64,000 bases of DNA from Flavobacterium sp. Root186 (GCF_001428525.1 NZ_LMHW01000001.1:705-64704); one strand, 5' to 3'. Positions 1 to 9,926 are shown, counted from the first letter of the stretch. The notes: a model not told the origin generated them from the sequence alone. Translations and numbers: made by a program.

Positions 1-1260
1 TGCTCCGGCAATACCCGCTGCACCATTCAGACCATTGATTTTAATCCAGTTTGTTTTTGAAACCCAATCAGCATCACGACCCTCAACTGTATTTTTTGTT
101 CCTATGTAAGCATAAATATCTCCTTTTGGATCTTTTACAATTGCGTTAAGGGTTGTGATAGCTCCCGGTGTACCAGGAACTCCAGCTGCTCCGTCAATTC
201 CATCAATACCATCTTTTCCATTTACAGCAACCCAGTTACCATTTTCATCTTTAACATAAATGATTCCTGTTTTTGTATCAATCCATGTAACAGTTCCAGC
301 AGGAGCAATAACTCCATCTATTCCCGGTACACCTGGACCTCCGGCTAAACCAGCAGCGCCCGGAACACCGTTTGCTCCGTCATTGCCATTAATCTTAACC
401 CAGTTTGGTGATTTATCTTCCCATTCAGCAGCACGGCCGGCCACTGTATTATTAGTTCCAATATATGCATATATATTTCCAGCTGGATCTTTTATAATCG
501 CATTAAGTGTTGTAATAGCACCTGCTGTTCCAGGAGCTCCTGTTGCACCTCCTGGACCAGTTGGTCCTGCAATACCATCTATTCCATTTCTTCCACTTAC
601 CGGAATCCATTCTCCAGTAATAGTGTCTTTAATATAAACAATACCAGTATCTGTGTTAATCCAGGTAGTAATTCCCGGGCCAGCCGCACCATCTGTACCA
701 TCTTTTCCGGGTATCCCTGGCCCAGCTCCTAATCCTGGAGCTCCCGCAATACCGTCTTTTCCATCTTTTCCATTTAATGGCATCCACTTACCATCAGCAT
801 CACGTACATATACAATATTTGTTAAATAGTCAATGTACATTTTTACACTGGAATCAATCGCAGGGGTTCCAGGTGCACCAGGCGCACCATCTCCACCAGC
901 TATTCCAGAAAATCCAGAACCTGCTTCGCCTGAAATAGTCATTCTGTTCCACTTTCCAGCAGACCAATAGTAATAACCTGGCGTAACGTCTGCAGCTGTA
1001 TTGGTATTAAAAACCAATAAACCTACTTGATAAATACCATCAACCGCAAGGGGATCTTTTGCATTTGGGTCATGTGTAACGGTAACTTTATCGGTGGTAC
1101 TTTCTAAACCAACCGATGGAATCAACATCCCCTTGTTTCCATTCTCACCAAATACATGCAGCTGAGTGGAAGGACTCGGGTTTTTTGTTCCAATACCTAC
1201 CTGCGAATACGCAGAAAAAGACCCTAAAACAACAAATAAAGGAAGTAATCTATTTTTCAT
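1..1260 (-). CDS. Collagen-like repeat surface protein, N-terminal part (3' end outside window)
   Basis: The frame is open from an ATG at 1260 to the window edge (420 codons) with no stop, so the C-terminus is missing. The first 20 residues are a signal peptide (MKNRLLPLFVVLGSFSAYSQ), followed by VGIGTKNPS, a start common in Bacteroidota tail-fibre-like and cell-surface proteins. From about residue 110 the sequence alternates collagen-type GXY runs (GAPGAPGTP, GKDGKDGIAG) with short non-collagenous blocks of two kinds: TWI-T-TGI-Y-KD--G-W and TTLNAI-KDP-G-IYAYIGT. A compound unit of 119 codons (357 bp) repeats imperfectly. The protein is probably exported, forming a stiff surface or extracellular fibre. 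The ligand is unknown. The alternative, a phage-like tail fibre, has no phage context here. Confidence 0.8.
   Translation of the reverse strand, partial: MKNRLLPLFVVLGSFSAYSQVGIGTKNPSPSTQLHVFGENGNKGMLIPSVGLESTTDKVTVTHDPNAKDPLAVDGIYQVGLLVFNTNTAADVTPGYYYWSAGKWNRMTISGEAGSGFSGIAGGDGAPGAPGTPAIDSSVKMYIDYLTNIVYVRDADGKWMPLNGKDGKDGIAGAPGLGAGPGIPGKDGTDGAAGPGITTWINTDTGIVYIKDTITGEWIPVSGRNGIDGIAGPTGPGGATGAPGTAGAITTLNAIIKDPAGNIYAYIGTNNTVAGRAAEWEDKSPNWVKINGNDGANGVPGAAGLAGGPGVPGIDGVIAPAGTVTWIDTKTGIIYVKDENGNWVAVNGKDGIDGIDGAAGVPGTPGAITTLNAIVKDPKGDIYAYIGTKNTVEGRDADWVSKTNWIKINGLNGAAGIAGA
143..857 (-). repeat. Tandem 357-bp repeat inside the collagen-like gene
   Basis: The block encoding TTLNAI-KDP-G-IYAYIGT occurs near 500 and again near 143, a spacing of 357 bp (119 codons). 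The intervening TWI-T-TGI-YVKD blocks recur in step. The copies are diverged, so the array is old rather than freshly slipped. Collagen GXY stretches separate the blocks. Confidence 0.6.
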
Positions 1261-2107
1261 AACATTCAATTATTATGTAATTAATTTTCTTAGTGTTTTT
1301 ATTCAAACATCTAATTTGAAGTTGCAAGTTCTTCTTAAATACTTTTTTGTTTTACCTCCATAAGCTTTTAAAGTTATAGATTAGGGTATTTGAAGTGGGT
1401 ATCTATATTTAGATATGAAGTTTTTTTAGAGATAAAAAAAATAATAAACTGACTATTAAATCATTAAATAAAAGTGGTGCTTTTATAAATCAAAACACGA
1501 CATTCCTATCTTTGTGTTACAAAAAAATTAAAGGCTGTGTGCTTTGTCAATATTTAAACCAAATTAAAACACTTTTAACTATTTGATTAGATTACATTTA
1601 CAAACATAAGGTATTCTGGAAGATGCAATAATTCCTCAAAAAGGAAATAAAAAACAAATAATAATATTCTACTAAACAATCTGAAAGAACAAAAGAATAT
1701 GAAACTAAAAGGTATATCTACCTTATTTTGATAGTCTTAAAAAACTGGTATTTTAAGTTTCGTCGCAAAATTGCAGCACATAGTTTAAAGATTGTCAAAT
1801 GCAGAATATTAAGTTTGAATCCCGCTCTGGGACTACCACTTTAATTACAGCTAAAGAATGGCAGTATTACTAATAATTTTTCCAGTAATGTTCAAAACAT
1901 ACACAAATGAAATTATCCATTTAATTTATTTTCTTAAATGAGCCATTTTTATATTTAACAATTTTTTGTATCCTATCAAAAAACAGTATGATTTGTTTGC
2001 TTATTTGTTAAAGTATATAGTAAAGATCAACAGATTATCAGAAATAAAAAAAGAAGGTCAGTGCCGACCTTCTTCCTTATTAAATTCAAAATAGCTTTAG
2101 GGTTATA
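1261..2107. other. Gene-free region with a tRNA-3'-end-like scrap
   Basis: This 847-bp stretch has no credible coding frame. Positions 1812-1837 read like the T-arm and acceptor end of a tRNA gene (TTTGAATC, CCCGC, then GGGACTACC), but no upstream cloverleaf is present. The right edge holds the terminator of the GH5 gene. Nothing else was recognised. Confidence 0.4.
2045..2074 (-). terminator. Rho-independent terminator of the GH5 gene
   Basis: A perfect 9-bp stem (AAGAAGGTC / GACCTTCTT) encloses a 6-base loop. On the minus strand it is followed by a run of U from the A-tract at 2045-2050. It lies about 35 bases beyond the GH5 stop codon. Confidence 0.75.
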
Positions 2108-3169
2108 TTAATTCTCACCCCAGCCGTATCTTATACGAAATACACCAGTGCCGCTTACTGTATTTATAGTAATGTTAGTTCCGCTGCCTCCTCTGTTAAA
2201 CAAACTGTAAGAATCATTATCTCTTAATCCTGGCCAGTAAACACTTGCAATCTTATCATCTCTGCAGACGTCACTGGTTGCTACAATATAAGCAATTTCA
2301 TTATCAGACTGATTCCCGTTCTGGTAGTCTTTGCCTGAGTTCATGGTGGCTCCAAATTCAGTAATCACCGTACGAGCGCCATAACTTCCTATGCGATTGC
2401 GCCAATCCGCTCTCCATTGAGTAACTGATCTGGCTGCCCAGAAAGCATAATTATGCAGTCCAAGTAAACAGCCATTAAAACGGCTGTCTGCCCCAACTCC
2501 GGTAACATTCTCAGAATATCCTGTTCCGTCCAGAATTATCCTTCCTTTTGGAACACCGGAATAATTAGAAAGAAATTGAGAATAAATACTCGTGAGTTGT
2601 GATAACGTATATCCATGAGGCTCATTAAATGGTTCAAAATAAACATTCGAATTGTTTTGATATTTATTGATTACGGTAGTCCACATATTCCAAAAAGCTG
2701 TAGTATTATCAATTATACCGTCTTTTGAGGAGGAAGACTCCCAGCATGCAATGATTACTTTCCATCCTTTACTGGTCGCTTTATCGATGACTCCCTGATA
2801 ACTACCCCACCAGCTCTCTGAAACTGAAGGTGGGTTAATAGGTATGCGTATTGTGTTAACCCCGCTTATTTTACTGGAAAACCCATTCAGCACGGCTTCT
2901 GTTTTCGATGCAACTGTACTGTAACTATCCCCTGCGGTCAATCCTGAGATAATAATCCAGCCGTCTACAAAATTATCTCTCCCATCCGCCCAGTTTAATC
3001 CTGCTATCGACGCAGCACCGACTTTAGCAGAAGAAGCACTGCTGTTTGATACTGTGTTTTCAACCGAAGGCTTAATGCCTGCTGTATCTCCTGAACTTAC
3101 TTCCAGATCATTTTCTTTGGAACAGGCACATAGAATGATGCCTAACATAACTGCATATCTTTTTTTCAT
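2108..3169 (-). CDS. GH5-family endoglycosidase, surface lipoprotein
   Basis: The 353-residue protein begins with a lipoprotein signal; the likely lipidated Cys is C16 in the LCAC context. A Ser-rich linker runs to about residue 55 and the GH5 (cellulase-type) TIM barrel fills the rest. The acid/base is E183 in the motif FNEP, and the nucleophile is E271 in ITEFG. RIPINPP near 108 and the LHNYAFW stretch near 238 also fit the family. It probably cleaves a beta-1,4-linked glucan or mannan at the cell surface, but GH5 covers many substrates and none can be assigned here. It is a single gene with its own terminator and no SusC/D neighbour. Confidence 0.85.
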   Translation of the reverse strand: MKKRYAVMLGIILCACSKENDLEVSSGDTAGIKPSVENTVSNSSASSAKVGAASIAGLNWADGRDNFVDGWIIISGLTAGDSYSTVASKTEAVLNGFSSKISGVNTIRIPINPPSVSESWWGSYQGVIDKATSKGWKVIIACWESSSSKDGIIDNTTAFWNMWTTVINKYQNNSNVYFEPFNEPHGYTLSQLTSIYSQFLSNYSGVPKGRIILDGTGYSENVTGVGADSRFNGCLLGLHNYAFWAARSVTQWRADWRNRIGSYGARTVITEFGATMNSGKDYQNGNQSDNEIAYIVATSDVCRDDKIASVYWPGLRDNDSYSLFNRGGSGTNITINTVSGTGVFRIRYGWGEN

Positions 3170-3846
3170 TGAAATAAAATAGTTTAAATTGGTTAATTAA
3201 TATTTGGTTCTTCTTCTTCTTGCTTATTATACAATACCAGAAAAATTTACTTTTAATACTATTTATAACAGCAAGACTGTGCACCTAAATAATCAGACTC
3301 TATTTTCTTATTTGAAATTCATCTTCAAAAATTAAAAAAGTCCATTATAGTGTGCATTGGCTGCAATTAATCATACGGTCTCATAAGTTTATTGGTTTAG
3401 TTAGTAAAAAACATCTCACAGAGAGTAACTGCAGCTCTATTCATAAAATCATATAACATTGAACATCACCGCATTTACTTTTCATATAAAATATTATTAC
3501 AAAGTAATGTCTTACATAAGTTTTTCAGCAGGGGTAATTTGGAAAAAAAAGAAGGTCATATTTGTAATTTGATATTTTTTAGCTTTAAAAAAACACAATA
3601 CATAAAATATAAGGCGTTTAATTATCCATAAAACAATTTACACCACTAATAAATGATAGATTTTGGACTTATAAAAACCAAAAACTGATCTCAAATAAAA
3701 ACTACTCAAACGATAAAAGCCCTGTCAGATAGGTATTGACAGGGCTTATTAAATTTTAAATAATAAATGTTTTATTTACGATGGTACTCCCGTTTCTATA
3801 CTTATAAGTAAGCACCACTAATCAAAGAGCTGCAATGAATTATCAT
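3170..3846. other. Gene-free region upstream of the GH5 gene
   Basis: This 677-bp, very AT-rich stretch has no coding frame with plausible composition. It should contain the GH5 promoter at its left side and holds the terminator of the LytTR regulator at its right side. No repeat or RNA was recognised. Confidence 0.4.
3717..3747 (-). terminator. Terminator downstream of the LytTR regulator
   Basis: An 11-bp perfect stem (AAGCCCTGTCA / TGACAGGGCTT) has a 9-base loop and is followed by UUUUA on the minus strand. It lies 100 bases past the regulator stop codon. Confidence 0.65.
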
Positions 3847-4542
3847 TCAGATTAATTTATGACGGATTTCCTTGTATTTAGAACGGCCTACTGGCAGAAC
3901 TCCTGCATTCTTAAGCTGCATACTATATTTTCCGCCAGCTTCTACGATAAGTTTGTCTGCCTCATGCCAACAAAGGATAAAGGATTTATGTATCCGAACA
4001 AATGTTTGGGGAAGCAGTTTCTCTAATGACTCTAAAGATTTGTCATGTAGCTCGATACGACCATCTGACAAATGCAATTCGGTATAAATTCCTGCACCTT
4101 TAATATATATGATGTCTTTAATGCTTATCAGCCTAATCGCTTTTCCTTTTTTTACTGCTAAATACTGGATATCCTGGCCTGATTCTTTTCCAGGTGTCGT
4201 GAAGCGCGTAAAGGCTTGTGAAAGTCTGGTTTTATCAAACGGTTTGGGTACAAAATCCAGCACTCCATACGCAAATGCAGTAATCGCTTTTTCCGTATAA
4301 GCCGAAATAATAATGGTTTGAAAAGACTTAGCTGCAAAAACCTGCAGAATATCAAATCCATCTTCTCCATTCAAATTCAAATCCAGCAGCAACAGATCAA
4401 TTTGCTGGTGGTCAATAGTATTCAGTCCATTCTCAAGCGAATCACAAAGCAAAATCTGCACATCTTTATCAAAGAAATCCCGAGTCATTCTTTCTATCCG
4501 TTTTGCAATCCGGGCTTCGTCTTCAATAATCAGAATCTTCAT
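3847..4542 (-). CDS. LytTR-family response regulator
   Basis: This 231-residue regulator has a receiver domain at 1-115 and a LytTR DNA-binding domain at about 130-231. The phosphoacceptor is D54 (LLLDLNL), the acidic pocket is E7/D8/E9 (IIEDEAR) and the conserved Lys is K100 (FVPKPF). The start codon overlaps the stop of the kinase gene upstream (ATGA), so the two proteins are translationally coupled and form a two-component pair. The likely target is the divergent outer-membrane protein gene just beyond the kinase; this is inferred from position only. Confidence 0.9.
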   Translation of the reverse strand: MKILIIEDEARIAKRIERMTRDFFDKDVQILLCDSLENGLNTIDHQQIDLLLLDLNLNGEDGFDILQVFAAKSFQTIIISAYTEKAITAFAYGVLDFVPKPFDKTRLSQAFTRFTTPGKESGQDIQYLAVKKGKAIRLISIKDIIYIKGAGIYTELHLSDGRIELHDKSLESLEKLLPQTFVRIHKSFILCWHEADKLIVEAGGKYSMQLKNAGVLPVGRSKYKEIRHKLI

Positions 4543-6194
4543 CTTTTATCAATTTTATCAAAAATTTTAATAGTAGTCAGCCAGCCTTCTTCTACCGCAT
4601 GAGAGTCAAAAGACCAATTGTTACCGTAACTTTCGTTTAATCTGGCTTTTATGTATTTAAACCCCGTTCCATTGCTTTTATCTTTCCTTGTTTTTCGGTT
4701 TTTGGCCAATGTCATTACAGTATATTGTTTATAGCGATCTTCTTTAGTAAAACTTAAACAGAAACAGATGCATCCTTGCTTTGGCGGCATACTGTGTGTA
4801 ATTCCGTTTTCTATAATGGTATGTACAATTGCAGGTGGAATATTTTCATTTTCATCAACACCCTCTTCCTTCCAATCATAACAAACCTCTTTACGGAAAG
4901 ACATTACCTGAAGGTGTTTTTGGCATAATTCTATCTCTTGCCTGATCGGGATAAGCGCATCTTCAGAAATGCTGTTCATAATATCAAACTCGTCTGCCAA
5001 TGCGCGAATAAACACAACGCCTTGCTGCGGTGATTCCTCGACCCAATCAATCAATGAAGTCAGCGTATTACGAAGAAAATGGGGCTGGATATTTTTCTTA
5101 ATTAATTCTAACTGCAGCCTTGAGGAAAGCAATAATGAGGCATTGTGAGCTTCTTCGATAGCTTTGGCTCTAATTGTATGAAGATAAAGCATTGAAAGTA
5201 CGATAATTGTAAAAGCGATAAACAACCCAAAATCATAAAACATAAAATAATTAACAGCCGCACTTGCAAATAAACCGACTACAACAATCAGACCTCCTTT
5301 AATTTTTCGGGCAGCTGCATTACTGGCTATCACCATTGACGTAAGCCACATCACATCGCTAAAGAGTATGGCGGTAAGATCGTAATGTTGATAATTTAAT
5401 ATATATATCGCAATAAGACTGCTAAATAAAAGAAATAAAAACAATCGCTTTTTTTCGAAGTCAAACTGCAGCATGAAATACCAGGGAACCAATATTGAAA
5501 TAGCAAAGGTGAGCCAGCCCACGATCTTCATACGGATATAAAATTGGGTATAAGGAATGTCTATATAAAATTTGACATATTCTATTATTAACAAGCAGAA
5601 GAAAAGCAGACAAATTATTCCAAAAAGTAAAACTGTTGTTTCTTTACGGGTACTATTTATATACAGAAAAAAATAATAAATAGACGCAATCAGAAAAGCT
5701 CCCGCCATGAGGTTCATATATGACATCACAATAAGCGGTGCACGATGAAGTCTTAAAAAGCTTTCAAGTTTTACATCAATTCCGCGTTTTACCTCTTGTA
5801 AATCCGATTGAGTCCCAACTAGTGTGACAACGTGTTTGCCCATATTAGCTAATTTTTCGGGTATTTGATAGTAAGTTGTTTCTGTTCCCGGTACTTCGCC
5901 CTTCCCTGATTTGGCCATCTTACCATTGCTTCCTACCAAAACATTGTCCCAGTAAATATCAAAAGCACCAAAAGCATTAACCTGTAAACCCAGCGGTGTC
6001 GAATTGTTTTCTCGTTTAATCAGTTCTACTTCTATATTAACCTTAAAGACAGAATCTCCTGATTCGCCCAGATAATCGTGAAGATCATCATCATCAGTAT
6101 AATAGGTTATATCTGATTTCACATACTCATTATACTGTTTACATGAGGTAAACATGAGCAGTAAAAAAGCGGTAAAAAAGGAAAATCGATACAT
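4539..6194 (-). CDS. LytS/YehU-type sensor histidine kinase, membrane
   Basis: The order is an N-terminal lipoprotein-like signal (FTSC, C18), an extracytoplasmic beta-rich domain at about 45-150, seven or more membrane helices at 153-338, a short coiled segment, and a His_kinase (LytS-type) domain with H372 in IQPHFLRNTL, ending in an HATPase region. This matches the 7TMR-DISM kinase layout. An in-frame ATG lies 22 codons upstream at 6260. The internal ATG was preferred because it places a clean signal sequence at the N-terminus and leaves room for two divergent promoters. It partners the overlapping LytTR regulator. The signal sensed is unknown. Confidence 0.85.
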   Translation of the reverse strand: MYRFSFFTAFLLLMFTSCKQYNEYVKSDITYYTDDDDLHDYLGESGDSVFKVNIEVELIKRENNSTPLGLQVNAFGAFDIYWDNVLVGSNGKMAKSGKGEVPGTETTYYQIPEKLANMGKHVVTLVGTQSDLQEVKRGIDVKLESFLRLHRAPLIVMSYMNLMAGAFLIASIYYFFLYINSTRKETTVLLFGIICLLFFCLLIIEYVKFYIDIPYTQFYIRMKIVGWLTFAISILVPWYFMLQFDFEKKRLFLFLLFSSLIAIYILNYQHYDLTAILFSDVMWLTSMVIASNAAARKIKGGLIVVVGLFASAAVNYFMFYDFGLFIAFTIIVLSMLYLHTIRAKAIEEAHNASLLLSSRLQLELIKKNIQPHFLRNTLTSLIDWVEESPQQGVVFIRALADEFDIMNSISEDALIPIRQEIELCQKHLQVMSFRKEVCYDWKEEGVDENENIPPAIVHTIIENGITHSMPPKQGCICFCLSFTKEDRYKQYTVMTLAKNRKTRKDKSNGTGFKYIKARLNESYGNNWSFDSHAVEEGWLTTIKIFDKIDKR

Positions 6195-6318
6195 GAGATA
6201 AAGATAAAATAAATATCGAATAGAGAAATGCATTTCAAAAGCTCTTTGAGCCGTTTGCATGTTTTAAAAGGCAGGACTTTATTTTATCAACTAATCTTGT
6301 ACTATAAAACCAATCCTT

Positions 6319-8697
6319 ATGAAAGCTTTAATAACCTATATTTTAATTTTATTATTTTCTTTTTTTGCCAACGCCCAGCAAACTACTGTTTCTGGCAAAG
6401 TACAGGATAATACAACTAAAGAGGCATTACCCTATGTCTCAGTCGCAATAAAAGACAGCACCCTAAAAACAGTAGCCGGCGGTATTACTGACGATCATGG
6501 CATTTTTCGTCTTGAAGAATTACCAATTGGTAAAATGACCATTACCTTCAGCTTTATGGGGTACCAGCCTTTAACACAGCAGTTGGAAGTGATTTCCGGC
6601 AGGACAAAAATAGAACTGGAAGTTATTAGTCTGCATAGTGATGCCATACAATTGAATGCAGTAGAAATTAATAGTGAAAAGCCCAATATTAGCTTAAAAC
6701 TGGATAAAAAGGTTTTTGAAGTCGGTAAAGATGTGTTGTCACAAAATGGCTCGGCTCATGACGTCTTGAATGGTGTTCCATCTGTAGCAGTAAGCCCGAC
6801 GGGAGCCGTAAGTCTTCGTGGAAACAGCAGTGTATTGGTACTTATAAATGGACGTCAGTCAGGACTTACACAAGGCAATGCGCTTGATCAAATCGCTGCC
6901 GACCAGATTGAACGGATAGAAGTTATTACTAACCCTTCATCGAGATATGATGCTGCCGGTTCAGCAGGTATCATCAATATTATATTGAAGAAAAACAAAA
7001 AAAGTGGTTTTAGCGGTCAGGTGCGATTAGTAGCCGGATCTCCAAACGATAGCCGCCTTAACCCAAGTATTAATTATAAATCAGATAAGGTCAACATTTT
7101 TTCTAATTTCAGCATACGCTCTTCTGATTATGTAGGTCTGTATACTACCAATCAGTCCAGTATTAATAATGGCGTGCCAACTTTAATGAATCGTGTGCAG
7201 AATGAAAACCGCCATGATGATGGCAAATTGCTTTACATTGGCGCTGATTATTTTATTAATGAACATCAAACGATTACAACCGCTTTCTTAAAGAATGCTA
7301 CACATGATAATGATAAAACACATTTACTGTACGACTATAATGACGATGCCAATACTGCCGTAGACAGTACCTTGGCAAGACACGGCAAATCATTAGAAAA
7401 ACGGGATTACAGTCAATTAGAATTTAATTATACCCGAACATTTAAACAGCCTGAAAAAAAATGGACTATTGATATGCAGTATGACTGGTGGAACAGTAAT
7501 AAAAAATGGGACCTCTTAACACAGCGTTTATCTCCAACTCTATTAAATTATCCTGGTATTAGAACGAGCTCAATAGGCAGCAGCAAGGATTTCCTTATTA
7601 AGAGTGATTTTATACAACCCATTGATAGTACTGGAGTATTAGAATTTGGAATTAAAACGGAAATTCGTAAAGTCTCCAGTGATTTTTTGGCTGAACAAGA
7701 ACAAAATAATATCTGGGCAACCTATCAAGACATAGACAACCATTTGAAGTATGCCGAAACTATTTCCGGTGCTTATACGCAGTTCAGCAATAAAGCCGGC
7801 CACTTTACTTATATGCTGGGTCTGCGTGCAGAGATGACCCAAGTTTCTATCTCAGATATAAAAAACACTTATAGCGACGAAAAAAATTACAATAAGCTGT
7901 TTCCTACTATTAATATGAGTTATAAGTTTGATCATGCAGCTTTACAACTCAATTACAGCAAACGAATAAATCGTCCAGACTTGTATGAATTATATCCTTT
8001 TAACGAACTGACCGATTTAAACGCACAATATATTGGTAATCCTGATCTTAATCCTTCTTATTCAGATGTATTTGAACTGGCTTTTCTTAAAACCTGGAAG
8101 AAGCTGACGCTGAATCCTTCTGTTTATTACCAGCGGGAGAAAGGTTATATTCAAGATTATACCTATCGTGAGAATGATATTTTTTTTACAACGCCAATTA
8201 ATATCGATTATGAAATACGTAGTGGTATCGAGTTTTCTGTCCTATATAATCCTCTGAAATGGCTGCAGGTAAATGCTGAAATAAATTTTTATCGTTTTGA
8301 TCAAAAAGGAACTTATCAGCAAAAAAACCTTGATTATAGCGGAGAAACCTTTACCGGACGCTTAAGCACGCAGATTAAACTTCCGGCTAAATTCAGTTTT
8401 CAGGGGCGTTATAACTTTCGTGGTGCGCAGCAAAACGCGCAAACTAAGAATGCAGTACTGCAATCTCTCGATTTTGGATTGAGCAAAATTTTATTAAAAG
8501 ACAAAGCCACTATTGTATTTGATATCACTAATGCTTTTGGTTTACGACAAAATAAGAGCACCACGACTGGCAATGACTATTTATTTACTGAAAACAATAT
8601 CCCTAATGCTGCCCGTTACCGACTTAGTTTTGTTTATCGTTTTAATCTTACCGATCCAAAAGTAATCAGGCAAGCCAATAGTGCCAATCGAAACTAA
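6319..8697 (+). CDS. Outer-membrane beta-barrel protein, TonB-receptor-like
   Basis: The 792-residue protein has a signal peptide (cleavage after ANAQ near 20), a carboxypeptidase-regulatory-like beta-sandwich at about 22-105 (SGKVQDNTTKEALPYVSV), and a plug-like segment (SVLVLINGRQSG, then IERIEVITNPSSRYDA) at 170-220. A long C-terminal barrel with aromatic-rich strands follows. This is the Bacteroidota outer-membrane beta-barrel family related to TonB-dependent receptors but shorter than SusC. The divergent LytS/LytTR pair suggests that this gene is their target. The substrate is unknown and no SusD partner is nearby. Confidence 0.85.
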   Translation: MKALITYILILLFSFFANAQQTTVSGKVQDNTTKEALPYVSVAIKDSTLKTVAGGITDDHGIFRLEELPIGKMTITFSFMGYQPLTQQLEVISGRTKIELEVISLHSDAIQLNAVEINSEKPNISLKLDKKVFEVGKDVLSQNGSAHDVLNGVPSVAVSPTGAVSLRGNSSVLVLINGRQSGLTQGNALDQIAADQIERIEVITNPSSRYDAAGSAGIINIILKKNKKSGFSGQVRLVAGSPNDSRLNPSINYKSDKVNIFSNFSIRSSDYVGLYTTNQSSINNGVPTLMNRVQNENRHDDGKLLYIGADYFINEHQTITTAFLKNATHDNDKTHLLYDYNDDANTAVDSTLARHGKSLEKRDYSQLEFNYTRTFKQPEKKWTIDMQYDWWNSNKKWDLLTQRLSPTLLNYPGIRTSSIGSSKDFLIKSDFIQPIDSTGVLEFGIKTEIRKVSSDFLAEQEQNNIWATYQDIDNHLKYAETISGAYTQFSNKAGHFTYMLGLRAEMTQVSISDIKNTYSDEKNYNKLFPTINMSYKFDHAALQLNYSKRINRPDLYELYPFNELTDLNAQYIGNPDLNPSYSDVFELAFLKTWKKLTLNPSVYYQREKGYIQDYTYRENDIFFTTPINIDYEIRSGIEFSVLYNPLKWLQVNAEINFYRFDQKGTYQQKNLDYSGETFTGRLSTQIKLPAKFSFQGRYNFRGAQQNAQTKNAVLQSLDFGLSKILLKDKATIVFDITNAFGLRQNKSTTTGNDYLFTENNIPNAARYRLSFVYRFNLTDPKVIRQANSANRN

Positions 8698-8816
8698 TGC
8701 AATTTGTCTATATGGGGCTCTCTTGGAAAAATCAATATAATTACAGAACAAGAATGGGAAAATTGAATGGCTGCATATAAACTAATATATTTAACTTTGA
8801 GAAACTTAACATTATA

Positions 8817-9926
8817 ATGAGAGTCAAAATTTTTATTTTATTGATAGTAATTTTTTCCGGTAATTTTGTTTTATCTCAAAATAAAAGAGGGGAAATTATT
8901 AACTATCTCAAAAAAGAAATGGAGGAAAAAAAAATTCCAGGCTGTCAGCTGGTCGTCCTTAAAGATAATAAGATTCTATTATCCGAAACACTTGGAATTG
9001 CTGACATACCATTTTCAATACCTGTAAAAACGAATACCATCTTTTCAATAAATTCTATCTCTAAAGTTTTTACCTCAGTTGCCATAATGCAATTACAAGA
9101 ACAAAATAAACTCAATATTAATGATCGCATTTTCCATTATATAGATTCTATTCCGGAAAATTGGAAAAAAATAACAATTAAACAGTTGATGAGCCATACA
9201 TCCGGGCTTCCTGACATTGAAGATGAGAAAGGCCTGATTGGAGATAAGGGACAAGATTCAGCGTGGTTAAAGGTCAAAAAATTACCATTACAATCTGAAA
9301 TTGGAGAAAAATTTAGTTATAATGCTACCAACTATTATATTTTACAGCGCATTATTGAAAAATGTAGTGCAGCAACATTTGAAAAATTTGTCCGTAAAAA
9401 TCAATTTGATGTAGTGGCAATGAAGCAGATATACTATGGAAATTCCTATGATGTAATTAAAAATAAATGCCCTACCTATACCTTTTATTATCAGGATAAA
9501 ATAACGGGTGAATATATAAAAGGCAATAAATTAAAGGAAACATATGAAGAATTCCCGTCAAAAATGATAACCGATGCCGGTGCATTTACAACAGCTGAAG
9601 AAATGGCAAAATGGATAATTGGATTGCAATCAGGTAAACTTCTTAAAAAAAATGAAGATATTGATACCATTTGGGAACCTGTAAAACTGAACAATGGATC
9701 TTATGATGGTTTTGGCGGACTTTTAAATGCATATGCTTTGGGCTGGCCAGTAATTACCCGAAAAAACCATTCCGCAGTTGCTCCTCTTGGCGGTGGCCGT
9801 TCAGCCTTTATTATATACCCAAAAGATAATCTTACAATCATTCTTTTTGCAAATCTTACAGGTATCTTTCCAGAAGAAATCATTGAAAAAATAGCAAGAT
9901 TTTATATTCCGGATATAGGTAATTAG
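8817..9926 (+). CDS. Exported serine hydrolase, beta-lactamase/PBP4*-like fold
   Basis: The 369-residue protein has a signal peptide (about 1-20) and a class C beta-lactamase-like domain. The nucleophile motif SxxK is present as SISK near residue 83. The usual second motif YxN (YSN in close relatives) appears as YNA in FSYNATNYY, so the Asn is shifted or lost. The third region is LGGGRS rather than K/H-x-G. Such proteins are usually esterases or D-aminopeptidases rather than true beta-lactamases. It stands alone between the barrel protein and a bidirectional terminator. Confidence 0.75.
   Translation: MRVKIFILLIVIFSGNFVLSQNKRGEIINYLKKEMEEKKIPGCQLVVLKDNKILLSETLGIADIPFSIPVKTNTIFSINSISKVFTSVAIMQLQEQNKLNINDRIFHYIDSIPENWKKITIKQLMSHTSGLPDIEDEKGLIGDKGQDSAWLKVKKLPLQSEIGEKFSYNATNYYILQRIIEKCSAATFEKFVRKNQFDVVAMKQIYYGNSYDVIKNKCPTYTFYYQDKITGEYIKGNKLKETYEEFPSKMITDAGAFTTAEEMAKWIIGLQSGKLLKKNEDIDTIWEPVKLNNGSYDGFGGLLNAYALGWPVITRKNHSAVAPLGGGRSAFIIYPKDNLTIILFANLTGIFPEEIIEKIARFYIPDIGN

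Noticed and set aside
260..637. Open frame on the plus strand rich in Pro, Ala and Gly
   Set aside because: It is the complement of the collagen-like gene; GXY codons read as Pro/Ala-rich on the other strand.
6195..6260. Longer N-terminus for the LytS-type kinase
   Set aside because: The extra 22 codons would precede a lipoprotein-like signal and consume the space needed by divergent promoters. It remains possible.
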